Positions 1 through 9,202 of a stretch of 47,988 nucleotides of DNA are shown here, in pieces. How positions within the stretch are numbered: the stretch's first letter is position 1; each line of letters starts with the position of its first letter. This stretch comes from Pirellulales bacterium. GTDB lineage: Bacteria; Planctomycetota; Planctomycetia; Pirellulales; UBA1268. The notes beneath the pieces were generated by a model. The model was not told the DNA's origin. It did no database searches and was given only the letters and a program-made list of their open reading frames with translations. The position numbers and the translations under genes are program-made. The stretch lies in the NCBI GenBank assembly GCA_018401745.1, contig JAGYJY010000026.1, forward strand, positions 70,927-118,914, given 5' to 3'.

Positions 1-543
1 TACTGCGAAGTGGTCGGCGGCATTGGCATCGGCAACCGCATTGGCGACCGCATCGAGCGGCAGCGGCAGCGCCTTCTCGGCAGAATCAATCGATGATGTT
101 TTGCGAAGTTCCTGCGATCGGCTCACGACGAATCGCCTCGAGCTGCTCACGCCGAATCGACCGATCGCCGCTGCCTCATAGATCCCGGCGGGCACATCCG
201 CCGCAATGCTGACGGTCATTCGCCCCGGCACCGGCCGCGGCTCTGGATCAAACTCCGTCGCGGCAGCCATCACCGGCGTTGCGGCGATCCCTGGATGCGA
301 AAACACCAGCGACGAGACATCGTCGAGGTTGACGCCGGCCACGGTCACTTCCACATCCTCGCCCTGCCTGCCACCGGGCGGCTGGATGGTGGTCAACAGC
401 GGCTCCGGAAGCTCTGCCACGGCACGAGCACCACCGCACGCGACGACCGCAGCGAGCAGCATCATGGCTGCACGACAGACCAGGGAGGTCGCCCGATCAT
501 GCCACCGGCAACGTGCCGCCTTCCACGAAGAGGAGGTGGTCAT
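1..543 (-). CDS. Secreted Ig-like (probable PPC-type) protein, 3' end outside window
   Basis: The reading frame is open from an ATG at 543 to the window edge (181 codons), so the C-terminus is missing. A GGAG motif lies about 8 bases before this ATG, and the start is only 12 bases after the stop of the upstream PSD1 gene, so the two are probably co-transcribed. Residues about 26-42 form a hydrophobic, alanine-rich segment (starting MMLLAAVVACGGARA), which I read as a signal peptide behind a long basic N-region; ATG 465 is an alternative start. The following stretch (PPGGRQGEDVEVTVAG, later a SLVFSHPGIAA motif) resembles the IPT/TIG-like domain that precedes pre-peptidase C-terminal domains in planctomycete exported proteins. 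No catalytic motif is visible. The PPC part is an inference because it would lie beyond base 1. Probable role: an exported structural or binding protein accompanying the PSD1 gene. Confidence 0.6.
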   Translation of the reverse strand, partial: MTTSSSWKAARCRWHDRATSLVCRAAMMLLAAVVACGGARAVAELPEPLLTTIQPPGGRQGEDVEVTVAGVNLDDVSSLVFSHPGIAATPVMAAATEFDPEPRPVPGRMTVSIAADVPAGIYEAAAIGRFGVSSSRRFVVSRSQELRKTSSIDSAEKALPLPLDAVANAVADANAADHFAV

Positions 544-555
544 GCAGAAACTCCA

Positions 556-3077
556 TCAGTGATTGAAGAGAAACTCTTTGGTATTCAGCAGCGACCAGAC
601 AACGTCTTCCCAGGCCTCCTTGGCCCGGTCTGCCCGCTCCGCGAGGTAGGCCTCGATTTCGGCTGTCTCATCGGGCGTGGGATGCCGCGAGACCGCCACC
701 ATGTAGAGCTGATCGATCTTGTCGGCCGTCGACGTCGCCGCGTCGTCCGCCAGGCTCGTGGCCCGGCTGCCCGAGAGCTTGCTGAGGATGTCGGCGGAGT
801 TGATCAGGTGCAGGCTCTGCGCGAGGTTGGCCTCTGAGCCGCGTTCACACTCGCAGGCGCTGTCGGCATTCGGCCGGCCAAACACCGTCAGAAAGTAGTT
901 GTCAAAATTCGGGTCGGGAAGCTCGACGGCCCGCGTGCCCGGCAAGACGCCAGCGAAACTCGTCGGGCTGCCCGTCAGCACATCAATCGCGTCGAGGGCG
1001 ATCTCTGCCGACAGCCGCCGAGCGAAAAACCGCGAGTAGCTCTGGCGGTCCTGGGCGTTGAAGTCGTTGGGCACCGCCGAGAGCTGATACGTGGTGGAAC
1101 GACAGATTTCCCGGATCAGCCACTTCATGTCGTAGCCGTGCTCGGTGAAGGCGGTGGCCATCGCGTCGAGCAGCTCGGGGTTGGTGGCGGGATTGGTCAC
1201 CCGCATGTCGTCTTCCGGCTCCACAAGCCCCACCGCAAAGAAGTGTTTCCAGTAGCGGTTGACCAGCGACTTGGCAAAGAAGGGGTTGTCGGCGGCCACC
1301 ATCCAGTCGGCCAGCTCCTGCCGGGGATCGGTGTCGATCGGCATCTCATCGGGATCCGCCCCGAGGACGGCCGCCTTGTGGGTTCCCTTGGGGCCGTTGG
1401 CTGTGGCAACGCCGCGGTTGTGGAAGAGCCGATCCTCCCCCGGCTGCAGCCCCTGCTTGCGGCCGATCCGCGAGAAGAAGGCGGCCAGTTCGAAGTAGTC
1501 GTCGGTGCCCCACTTTTCAAACGGATGATGGTGGCAGCGGGCACACTGCAGCCGCTGGCCCAGGAAAGCTGCGAGGCGTCTTCCACCTGCTGGTTGATGT
1601 CAGACACCTGCCGATACCAGATCACCGCTGGATTGGCATTCGGCTCGCCGGTGGCCGTGATGATGTCGCGAACAAACTCGCTGTAGGGCTTGTTTTCCGC
1701 GATGCTCTGCCGGATCCAGTCGTAGAAGGCGTAGCTGCCGTGGCGATGCAGCTCGTTGTTGGGCCGCTTGTTGCGGAGAATCGCCGACCACTTGGTCGCG
1801 AAGTTGTGGGCGTAGTCTTCCGAGTCGAGCAGGCGGTCGATCAGCCGATCCCGCTTGCCCGCATCGCTGTCGGCGAGAAACTGCTGCGTCTCCTCGCTGG
1901 TCGGCAAGCGGCCTGCGATGTCGATCGTCACCCGCCTGAGAAACGTTGCGTCGTCGCAGACCGATGAGGGCGGCAGCCCCAGTTTCCGCAGGTGCGCGAG
2001 CACCTGCTCATCGAGAAACGTGCGGGCAAACTCTGCAGCCGGGGGCACGAGGTCGGCCGGTGTTTGCAGCGGCGTCGTTCCCCGAAACACACCCACATGG
2101 CTCTGATAGCGGACCATCACCGCCACCGTGCCACAGCGGGCAGGGCCGTCGCCGGGGTCGGTCGCGGTGACGAGCCCGTCCACCGCCACCTCAGCGAGGT
2201 CGGGAGCATTGACTTCATACTGAGCCATGCGAGTGACGTCTTCAATCCGGCCGTCATCGAAAAAGGCCATCACACGCAGCTGCTGCCGCTGCCCGGGCAT
2301 CAGCGTCCGCTCGATGGGAAACACCTCGATCCGCGCAACCTGCGGCGGCTTCGCGCCGCTCGGCCGAGCCCCCTCGCGAATCCACTCCGCGAGCAGCTGG
2401 TAGGAAGGCGACCCCACCTCGATCAGCTTGCCACCACCATGCGGCACCTCAGCGGCGGCCTTGGCCAGCAGCAGACTTGTCTCCGGGGCGACCAGTGAGA
2501 TGCGGCGGCCCCTCGCCTCCTTGACGAGGTGCTCATGGTCTTCGGCCGGCTCAAAGCCGAGCAGCGAAAGCCGGAAGCCGTTCTGCCCACCACTCTTGCC
2601 GTGGCAGCCGCCACCGTTGCAGCCATACTTGGTGAAGACCGGCACGATCTGGCTGATGAAGTCGATCGGGGGATCGTTGCCCACCCGCTCGACTACCAGC
2701 GGCACCGCAACCTCCTCTGCTCCCGGAACGCTGGCCACGACCCGACCCTCCCCGTCGGCCAGCGGCACGAGCATGCCGCCGGGTTCAACAGTCGCCAGAG
2801 AGGCTGGCTCGACCCGCCAGGCAACAGCAGAAGTGACATCGACGTCGAGCGCGTCCGGTGAGACGCCGGTGGCGATCAGCTGTCGGCGATCCCGGCTGCC
2901 GACAAGCCGCATGGGGCCAGGCTCGGGCTGACCTGTGGAAATCGCAATCGTGTGGGCAGGTGGGACGACACCCTGCTCCGCCGCGGCATCATCCGCCACG
3001 CTCAGCGAGCACGGCACCATCATGGCAGCCGCCACCGCCAGTCCTCGCCACATCGGAATCAACAAACACTGCCGCAT
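556..3077 (-). CDS. PSD1-type protein: Ig-like domains, haem motif, DUF1549, DUF1553 (one frameshift)
   Basis: This is a large exported protein of about 840 residues once one frame change is bridged. The start is ATG 3077, because AGGAGG lies 7 bases upstream; an in-frame ATG at 3104 would place that site inside the gene. A signal peptide covers residues 1-28. An Ig-like region (about 40-130) is followed by CNGGGCHG (about 153-160), a C-x4-C-H haem-type motif, then a second Ig-like stretch (about 250-340). DUF1549 follows, including CARCHHHPFEKW, and DUF1553 ends with the typical FLFNH terminus. The frame breaks at about 1564-1567, where one base is missing: restoring it gives QLFLGQRLQC, matching the [11 protein letters not shown] segment of the fusion gene at 18240-23426. 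This is the only break in the window in the minus direction. The function of the family is not established; haem binding is inferred from the motifs. Confidence 0.85.
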
Positions 3078-3202
3078 CGGTGCTCCTCCTGGATGATGGC
3101 CCACTGGGGCCTTCGATGCACGTTTTCGAGTATGGTTCCCCGAACATAAAAGTGTAACAAAGCGTCACATCGTGACTAAACTGACTGAAAACGGTCAGCC
3201 GC

Positions 3203-4561
3203 TCAGCCGATCTCTTCCAGAGCCACGGTCGCGTCGCCGTAGGCCTGCGACGGCACACCCATCACATCCATCAGCGAGAGAAACAGCCGACAGAGCTGTC
3301 GCTGTTCCGCTCCCGTGTAGTCGAGCGTGCGGCCGCCGGCGAGCCGCCCGCCACCCCCGCCGAGCAAGGCCACGGGCAGCTGGTCGTTGTCGTGCCGAGC
3401 GCCCGCCATCATGCTCGAGCAGAGCATCACGACGGTGTTGTCGAGCACCGAGCCCTCGCCCTCCTGCGTTGCCGCCAGCCGTCTGCCGAGGTAGGCCATC
3501 TGCTCCACGAAAAACTGGTTGACCTTCAGCCAGTCCTCACCGTCGGAGTGCGACAGCAGGTGGTGAATCATGTAGTCGATGCCCTGGGTGGGGTTGTCGA
3601 CACGGGTGAGATTCGGAAACCGCAGGGCCGAGTGGTCGTTGTTGAGCTTCAGCGTGACAACCCGCGACGTGTCGGTCTGAAACGCGAGCACGAGGATGTC
3701 GCACATCAGCCGCATGTGCTCGGCGATGTCTTGCGGAATGCCATCGGGCGGTCGCGGACGATCGGGAGCCTCCAGGGGTGGCCGCCACCCTTGCAGCTCG
3801 CCACGCGTGCCCGCCCCCTCGATTCGCGACTCGACATCCCGCACGCTGTCGAGGTATTCGTCGAGCTTCCGGCGATCCGCTAGGCTGATCCGCCGACGCA
3901 GGTCGGCCGCATCCTCGATCACCGCATCGAGCACGCTCGCATCACCCCGCTCGACGTCGTCTTTAAAGAGTCGATCGAAGGCCAGGGCTGGATAGAGCTC
4001 CAACGGCGTGGGTGTGGTGGGCGAGCTCCACGAGATGTGCGAGCTGTAGAGCATCGAGTAGTTCTTGTGCACCGACGGGTTGGCCCGCTCGCAGCCGAGC
4101 ACCAGGCTCGGCACCTTGGTCGCCCGCCGGTGCGCCTGGGCAATCACCTGATCAAAGCTCGTGCCCGAGCGAATCTCACCGCCGCTGGCCAGCGGTGCAC
4201 CCGAGAGCAGGTTGCCGGTTTGGGAACTGTGGATGTTGCCCTTGCGGGCCTCCTCGTGATAGAGCCCCTTCACCAAGACAAACTGCTCGCGAAACTCGGC
4301 CAGCGGCTCGAGCACCCGCCCCAGCTTCATCGCTGAGCCCGTTCCCTCTGCCCACCACTCGCTGGAATGAAACCCGTTGCCGGCGAAGAGCACGGCCAGC
4401 CGCGTCGGTGGCCCTGCCACAGGCCCCTCGGCAGCCGCCGCGGCGCGTGGCCGAAACGACTCCAGCCAGGGCAGCCCCATCGACACGCCCAGGCCCTGCA
4501 GCACGGCTCGCCGCGAGCATGCCAGGCCGCCTCGGGCTGGTGAAAGGAATGGTGATGTCAT
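3203..4561 (-). CDS. DUF1552 protein with Tat-like leader
   Basis: The gene is intact, 452 residues. The N-terminus contains SRRAVLQGLGVSMGLPWLE, a twin-arginine-like leader followed by a hydrophobic stretch, so export by the Tat route is likely. Conserved DUF1552 sequence follows (RLAVLFAGNGFHSSEWW at about 52-70, then HSSQTGNLLSGA). The family always neighbours DUF1592-type proteins in planctomycetes, as here: its ATG (4561-4559) overlaps the TGA (4560-4558) of the upstream gene by four bases, indicating translational coupling. A GAGGGAGAG motif about 7 bases upstream supports the start. The family is related in layout to DUF1501 (both resemble alkaline-phosphatase-fold proteins), but no activity has been assigned. 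It is the last gene of the unit starting with the GntR regulator; a 125-base gap separates it from the next start. Confidence 0.85.
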   Translation of the reverse strand: MTSPFLSPARGGLACSRRAVLQGLGVSMGLPWLESFRPRAAAAAEGPVAGPPTRLAVLFAGNGFHSSEWWAEGTGSAMKLGRVLEPLAEFREQFVLVKGLYHEEARKGNIHSSQTGNLLSGAPLASGGEIRSGTSFDQVIAQAHRRATKVPSLVLGCERANPSVHKNYSMLYSSHISWSSPTTPTPLELYPALAFDRLFKDDVERGDASVLDAVIEDAADLRRRISLADRRKLDEYLDSVRDVESRIEGAGTRGELQGWRPPLEAPDRPRPPDGIPQDIAEHMRLMCDILVLAFQTDTSRVVTLKLNNDHSALRFPNLTRVDNPTQGIDYMIHHLLSHSDGEDWLKVNQFFVEQMAYLGRRLAATQEGEGSVLDNTVVMLCSSMMAGARHDNDQLPVALLGGGGGRLAGGRTLDYTGAEQRQLCRLFLSLMDVMGVPSQAYGDATVALEEIG

Positions 4562-7500
4562 CGCGGTCTCTCCCTCGTGAGGCTGTCTCTCCGCAGCGGC
4601 TTCCGCCCGCGGTCATTCTGTTTCCAGCGGGTCGCGAGCGTCGCGGCCGCGTGATCATACTGAAACTGCGGGCTGCTCACGATCATCGTGATCGCGTGCC
4701 CAATCCGGTGATCGTGTGCGGCCAGCTCGGACCCCAGTGCGTCGAGCAACGGCTCGTCGGAAAGCTGCACAGACCGGCCGAGGGCATAGCCGAGCAGCTT
4801 GCGGCAGAACTGCCCGACAAAGGCCTCCCGCCGCTCGGTCAGCAGCCATGCCCGCAGCCCGTCGACGCCCTCGATCTCGTGTGCCATCAGGCAGGGTGGT
4901 CGACGCGTCAATCGGCTGCCCGGCCGCATCGGCCTCGCGGAAGCGGCCCACCGCATCAAACTCCTCAAGAGCGAAGCCCAGCGGGTCGATCTGGCGGTGG
5001 CAGCGGCTGCACGAGGCGTTCTCCGAGTGCAGTTCGATCAGCTGCCGCTCCGTCAGCCCTGCAGGCACCGTCTCCGCCAGCAGTGGCACATCCTTGGGGG
5101 GCTTGGGGAGCTTCTCGCCAAGCATCGTCTCAAACAGCCAGTTGCCTCGCAGGATGGGGCTCGTTCGCGAGGCACCCGCCTGGGTGGCAAGCGTTGAGCC
5201 CAGCGTGAGCACACCGCCGCGGCCGTAGGATCGCACGCCCTCAACCCTCCGCCAGGCGTCGCCCTCCACCCCCGGAATCCCGTAGTGGGCCGCGAGCTGC
5301 TCGTTGAGGAAGGTGTGGTCGGCATCGAGCAGCGAGAGGATGGAGCGATCGTGCTGGAAGAAGTCGGTCAGAAAACGCACGGTCTCCTCCTCGATCGCCC
5401 CCCGCAGGCCCGCAAACTCTGGAAAGACCGCCTCGTTCTTCTCCGCATCCTGGGCAAAGCCAGAGACATGCAGCCAGTGGGTGCCAAACTCGATCGCCAG
5501 CCGGCTTGCCCGGGAGTCGGCGAGCATCCGCTCTGCCTGCTCGACCAGCACGGCCGTGCTGGCGAGGCTTCCATCGGCTGCCGCAGCGAGCAGCTCGGCA
5601 TCCGGCGGCGACGACCAGAGGAAGTAGCTCAGTCGGGTGGCCAGCTCGTAGCTGCCGATGGGCTGCGGCGATTCACCAGGTGGTGGCACCTCAAGCTTGT
5701 AGAGGAAGTCGGGCGACACCAGCACCCGGGCCACGAGCATCGCCATCGCCTCCTCATGCGAGAGCCCCTCGCCCAGCAGCAGGCCATGCAGCCCGCGGAG
5801 GTCTGCGGCCTCCGAAGCCTGCAACGGACGACGAAACGCCTGCTCGGCAAACGCCACCAGAGCATCGAGCTGCGCAGGCTGGCAGGCCACCAGCCGTTCG
5901 CGATACGCCTCAGCCCGCGCCTCAACCGCCGGCTTCATCTGGCGAAAGGGAACCGCCAGATCCGGCCGGTCTTGCGTCGCAAACTCGGTGATCTGCTCAA
6001 GCGACGCTTCGAGCTTCAGGGGCTCAGCACTGACAAACAGCAGCTCATCCCAGAGCCGCTCCAGCTCCGCCGCCTCCGCCTCGGTGAGCATCAGCCGACG
6101 CAGGTGCTCGTCTTCGCGGTAGAGCACGTTGAGCGTGACAACCTCGTCGACCGGCACGATCCGCACGTAGCAGAGCGCCTGCGGAAAGAGGTCTCGAAAC
6201 TCGTCAAACGACTGCTGCATCCGCTGCCAGCCAGCCGTTCCCTCACGGGCAAGGATCGGCAGCTCAGGCGTCAGCGGGGTCTGTGGGTCAAAGCTTCCCG
6301 GCCCCACCGATACCTGCACGCTCGCCTCGCCCCCGGCGTCCGCCGCGATCGAGGCGGTTGTCACAAGCTCGCAGCCCGCGACAAGCTCCGCGGGCAAGGC
6401 GAACAAACGGGTCTCAGGAGCCGAGAGCCGCAGATCGCCGCCGGCCGCGTCGGCAGGCTGCTCCGCCAGGTCACCGACCGCTAGCAGCGGAAGATCTTCC
6501 CGGCCGGCCGCCACCAGCCTGGGCCGTTCAAAGACCACGAGGTCGTCGGTCGACCCATCCCCGGCAGCCGTTGCCGCCAGGTGCAGCGTGACCATGCCAT
6601 CCGCATCGGCCGCCGGCATCGGCACGCGATACTCCTGGCGGGCGACCAGCGGCGACACAGCCTCCATCCAGGAGGCGGGACCATCTTCGCGGCCCAGGTG
6701 CCGGCCGATCTGGCCCACCTTGTTGAACCGCCACAGCACCTGCTGCCAGCCCTCGATCTCGTTCACAAGCAGCTCCAACGGCACGCCAGGCTGCTGCGCC
6801 CACAGGCTCCGCAGCCGATCGAGCAGCAGTGAGCCGGCCGGCTCGCTCTGCAGGCTTTCCAGCAGCAGCCGCAGGTATCGCGGCGAAAGCCCGCGCTCCG
6901 CGGCGATGCTCTCGATCCGCTCGCGATCGGCCGCATCCCCGGCCAGGTCACGGGCCGCTTCGAGCGAGGCCCGCAGCGGCAGAAATCCTTCCCGCCCCAT
7001 GTCGAGGGTGATGCCCTGCTCCACGGTTGTCTGCGACCCCACCGCCGCTTCGGAGAGCGGCTGCGTGGAGCGGCGATAGAGGGCCCGCACCTTTTCCAGC
7101 AGCTCGTCAGTGAAGTCGCGCCGCGACTGGCCGGCCGAGAAGCGGATCCCCTCCGGCAGGAGCACCAGATGCCTGGCGATGTCTTTGCCAGCATCGAGAT
7201 ACTTGACCACCATCGACGGCGACATCACCAGCGACTGCCCGGTGTTGGTGAAGCCCTCGCCGGCACCGCCCTCTGCCGGAAACTCACGGGCCGGGCTGAG
7301 CGTGTCGACGCCCGTCAGCTCTCGGATCGTGTAGGTGTATTCAGCGTTGTTGAGCCGGCGGAGCACCACGCGGCCCGGGTCGCCGGCATGGGCTTCGGCC
7401 TCCGCCCGGAGAAAGCCGGCCAGCCAGGCGGCGATCTCCTCCCGCTCAGCGTCGCTCGGCTGCTCGGCGTCTTGGGGAGGCATCTGCCCGTCGGCCACCA

Positions 7501-7732
7501 CCTCCGCTGCCCGCTGCCAGTGGCGGATCGCCGCTCGCATCGCAGGCACCTGCCCCGCGGACGAGAGATCCACATCCCCCTCGAGCACATCGCCTGCATG
7601 GCAGCTGTGGCAGTAGCGGGCGAGCAGCGGAACCGCTGCATCATCTGCCGCAGCTTCGCTCACCACGACCGCCAGGGCGGCCGCCACCGCAGTCGCCGCC
7701 CCACCCATCGTCCGCTTCAGCGCGTAGCTCAT
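4558..7732 (-). CDS. DUF1587/1595/1592/1588/1585 multidomain cytochrome-like protein (one frameshift)
   Basis: This is an exported protein of about 1057 residues once one +1 frame change is bridged. A signal peptide (residues 1-29) is followed by CHSCH (41-45), a c-type haem motif. The domains follow the usual order: DUF1587 (about 104-170, RRLNNAEYTYTIRELTG), a central variable region, DUF1595 (about 640-700), DUF1592 (YFLWSSPPDAELL), DUF1588 (GGVLTLGSTLATQAGASRTS), a second haem motif CSRCHRQIDPLGFALEEFD and DUF1585 (FCRKLLGYALGRS). The frame breaks at about 4877-4881: TLPDGT should continue EIEGVDGLRAW, and one surplus base turns it to RDRG. After the break the frame runs to a TGA at 4558 that overlaps the DUF1552 start. 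GGAGGTG lies 6 bases before the ATG, which itself overlaps the end of the DUF1501 gene by four bases. Activity is unknown; a periplasmic or extracellular redox role is inferred from the two haem motifs. Confidence 0.85.
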
Positions 7733-9165
7733 GCGAGCACCTCCCGCACCACCTGCCCATGCACATCCGTCAGTCGATAGTCGCGGCCGGCATGCCGAAA
7801 CGTCAGCTGCTCATGATCAAAGCCCATCAGATGCAGGATGGTGGCGTGCAGATCGTGCACATGCACCGGCTGCTCGACCGCCCGCAGACCGTGTTCGTCG
7901 GTGGCCCCGTGCACGATCCCCTTCTTCACCCCCGCCCCGGCCAGCCAGGAGCTAAAGGCCCAGGGATGATGTTCACGACCCGGAGCGTCGGCGGTGTTGT
8001 TAAAGGGCGTGCGACCAAACTCCGTCGTCCAGACCACCAGCGTGTCGTCGAGCATGCCCCGCCGCTTGAGGTCCCGGAGCAGTCCGGCAATCGGCTGATC
8101 GACGTTCTTGGCCAGCGGCACGTGGGTCTGCATGTCGCCGTGGGCGTCCCAGTTGTTGGAGGAGCCGGTGTCGATCAGCTCGACGAAGCGAACGCCCCGC
8201 TCTACCAGCCGCCGGGCGACGAGACACTGCCAGCCGAAGCCGCTGGTCTGGCCCCGCTTGAGGCCATAGAGCGCGAGCGTCGCCTCGTCTTCGCGGCCCA
8301 GATCAAAGGCCTCGGGCACCGCCATCTGCATGCCGAAGGCCGTCTCGAAGCTCTGCAGCCGCGTCTCGAGCAGCGGGTCGCCGCGGCGGTCGCCCAGATG
8401 CCTGCGGTTGAGGGCGGCGAGGGCAGCCAGCTCCCGCGATTGCTGCGGCGAGGGGATCCTCGGAGCCACGTTGGCCACGGGTGTTTCCCCGGGAACCACA
8501 AGCGTGCCCTGGTGAGCGCCTGGCAGAAAGTCACTGGCATACACCTGCGTGCCGGCGTAGGTCTGCTGCGGGGCGATCACCACGAAGCCCGGCAGGTTGG
8601 CGTTGTGGGTGCCCAGGCCGTAGCTCATCCACGAGCCGATGCTCGGCCGCGAAAAGGCAAACGAACCGGTGTGCATGCCGAGCGTGGCGTTGTAATGGTT
8701 GGAGTGCGAGGTGTGCATCGAGCGGATCAGGGCGATCTCATCGACACATTCGGCCACATGCGGAAAGAGCGTGCTCACCTCCGTGCCGCACTGGCCGTGT
8801 GGGGCAAACTCCCACTGCGGCCGCTTGAGGAAGATGTGCTCGTAGCCCGGCCGGTCTTTGATTTCGGGATGATCGGCCTTGATCTCCTTGCCGTGATCCC
8901 GAGTGAGCGCGGGCTTGGGGTCAAACGTGTCGACGTGCGACACGCCCCCAGTCATAAACAGAAAGATGATCCGCTTGGCCTTGGCGGGAAAGTGGGGCGG
9001 CTTCACCGCCAATGGATCGACCGCAGCCGCCGCCTCACCCTCAAGCAGCTGGCTGAGGATGCCGGGCATCAGCAGCGAGCCGGCCACGGAGCTGCGGAGA
9101 AAACCTCGGCGAGCAACGGCCGCGGGCTGGCAGGCCCAGGCAGCGTGATCTGTTGGTGCAGTCAT
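7729..9165 (-). CDS. DUF1501 protein
   Basis: The gene is intact, 478 residues. The leader has ARRGFLRSSVAGSLLMPGIL (about 18-37), a twin-arginine-like signal. The mature protein opens with the family hallmark FLFMTGGVSHVDTFDPKP (about 68-86), then motifs such as VVWTTEFGRTPF and, near the C-terminus, VHDLHATILHLMGFDHEQLT. DUF1501 proteins are usually encoded beside PSD1 proteins. Here the PSD1 gene lies 37 bases upstream and the DUF1592-type gene overlaps the end by four bases. The fold belongs with the alkaline phosphatase/sulfatase superfamily by family knowledge, but no conserved sulfatase cysteine/serine signature is evident, so no enzymatic activity is claimed. No strong ribosome-binding site is visible, so translation may be coupled to the upstream gene. 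Confidence 0.88.
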   Translation of the reverse strand: MTAPTDHAAWACQPAAVARRGFLRSSVAGSLLMPGILSQLLEGEAAAAVDPLAVKPPHFPAKAKRIIFLFMTGGVSHVDTFDPKPALTRDHGKEIKADHPEIKDRPGYEHIFLKRPQWEFAPHGQCGTEVSTLFPHVAECVDEIALIRSMHTSHSNHYNATLGMHTGSFAFSRPSIGSWMSYGLGTHNANLPGFVVIAPQQTYAGTQVYASDFLPGAHQGTLVVPGETPVANVAPRIPSPQQSRELAALAALNRRHLGDRRGDPLLETRLQSFETAFGMQMAVPEAFDLGREDEATLALYGLKRGQTSGFGWQCLVARRLVERGVRFVELIDTGSSNNWDAHGDMQTHVPLAKNVDQPIAGLLRDLKRRGMLDDTLVVWTTEFGRTPFNNTADAPGREHHPWAFSSWLAGAGVKKGIVHGATDEHGLRAVEQPVHVHDLHATILHLMGFDHEQLTFRHAGRDYRLTDVHGQVVREVLA

Positions 9166-9202
9166 GGGTGTGGATGCCTGTGGTTCTCAGCGCCGCCTGC
9201 GG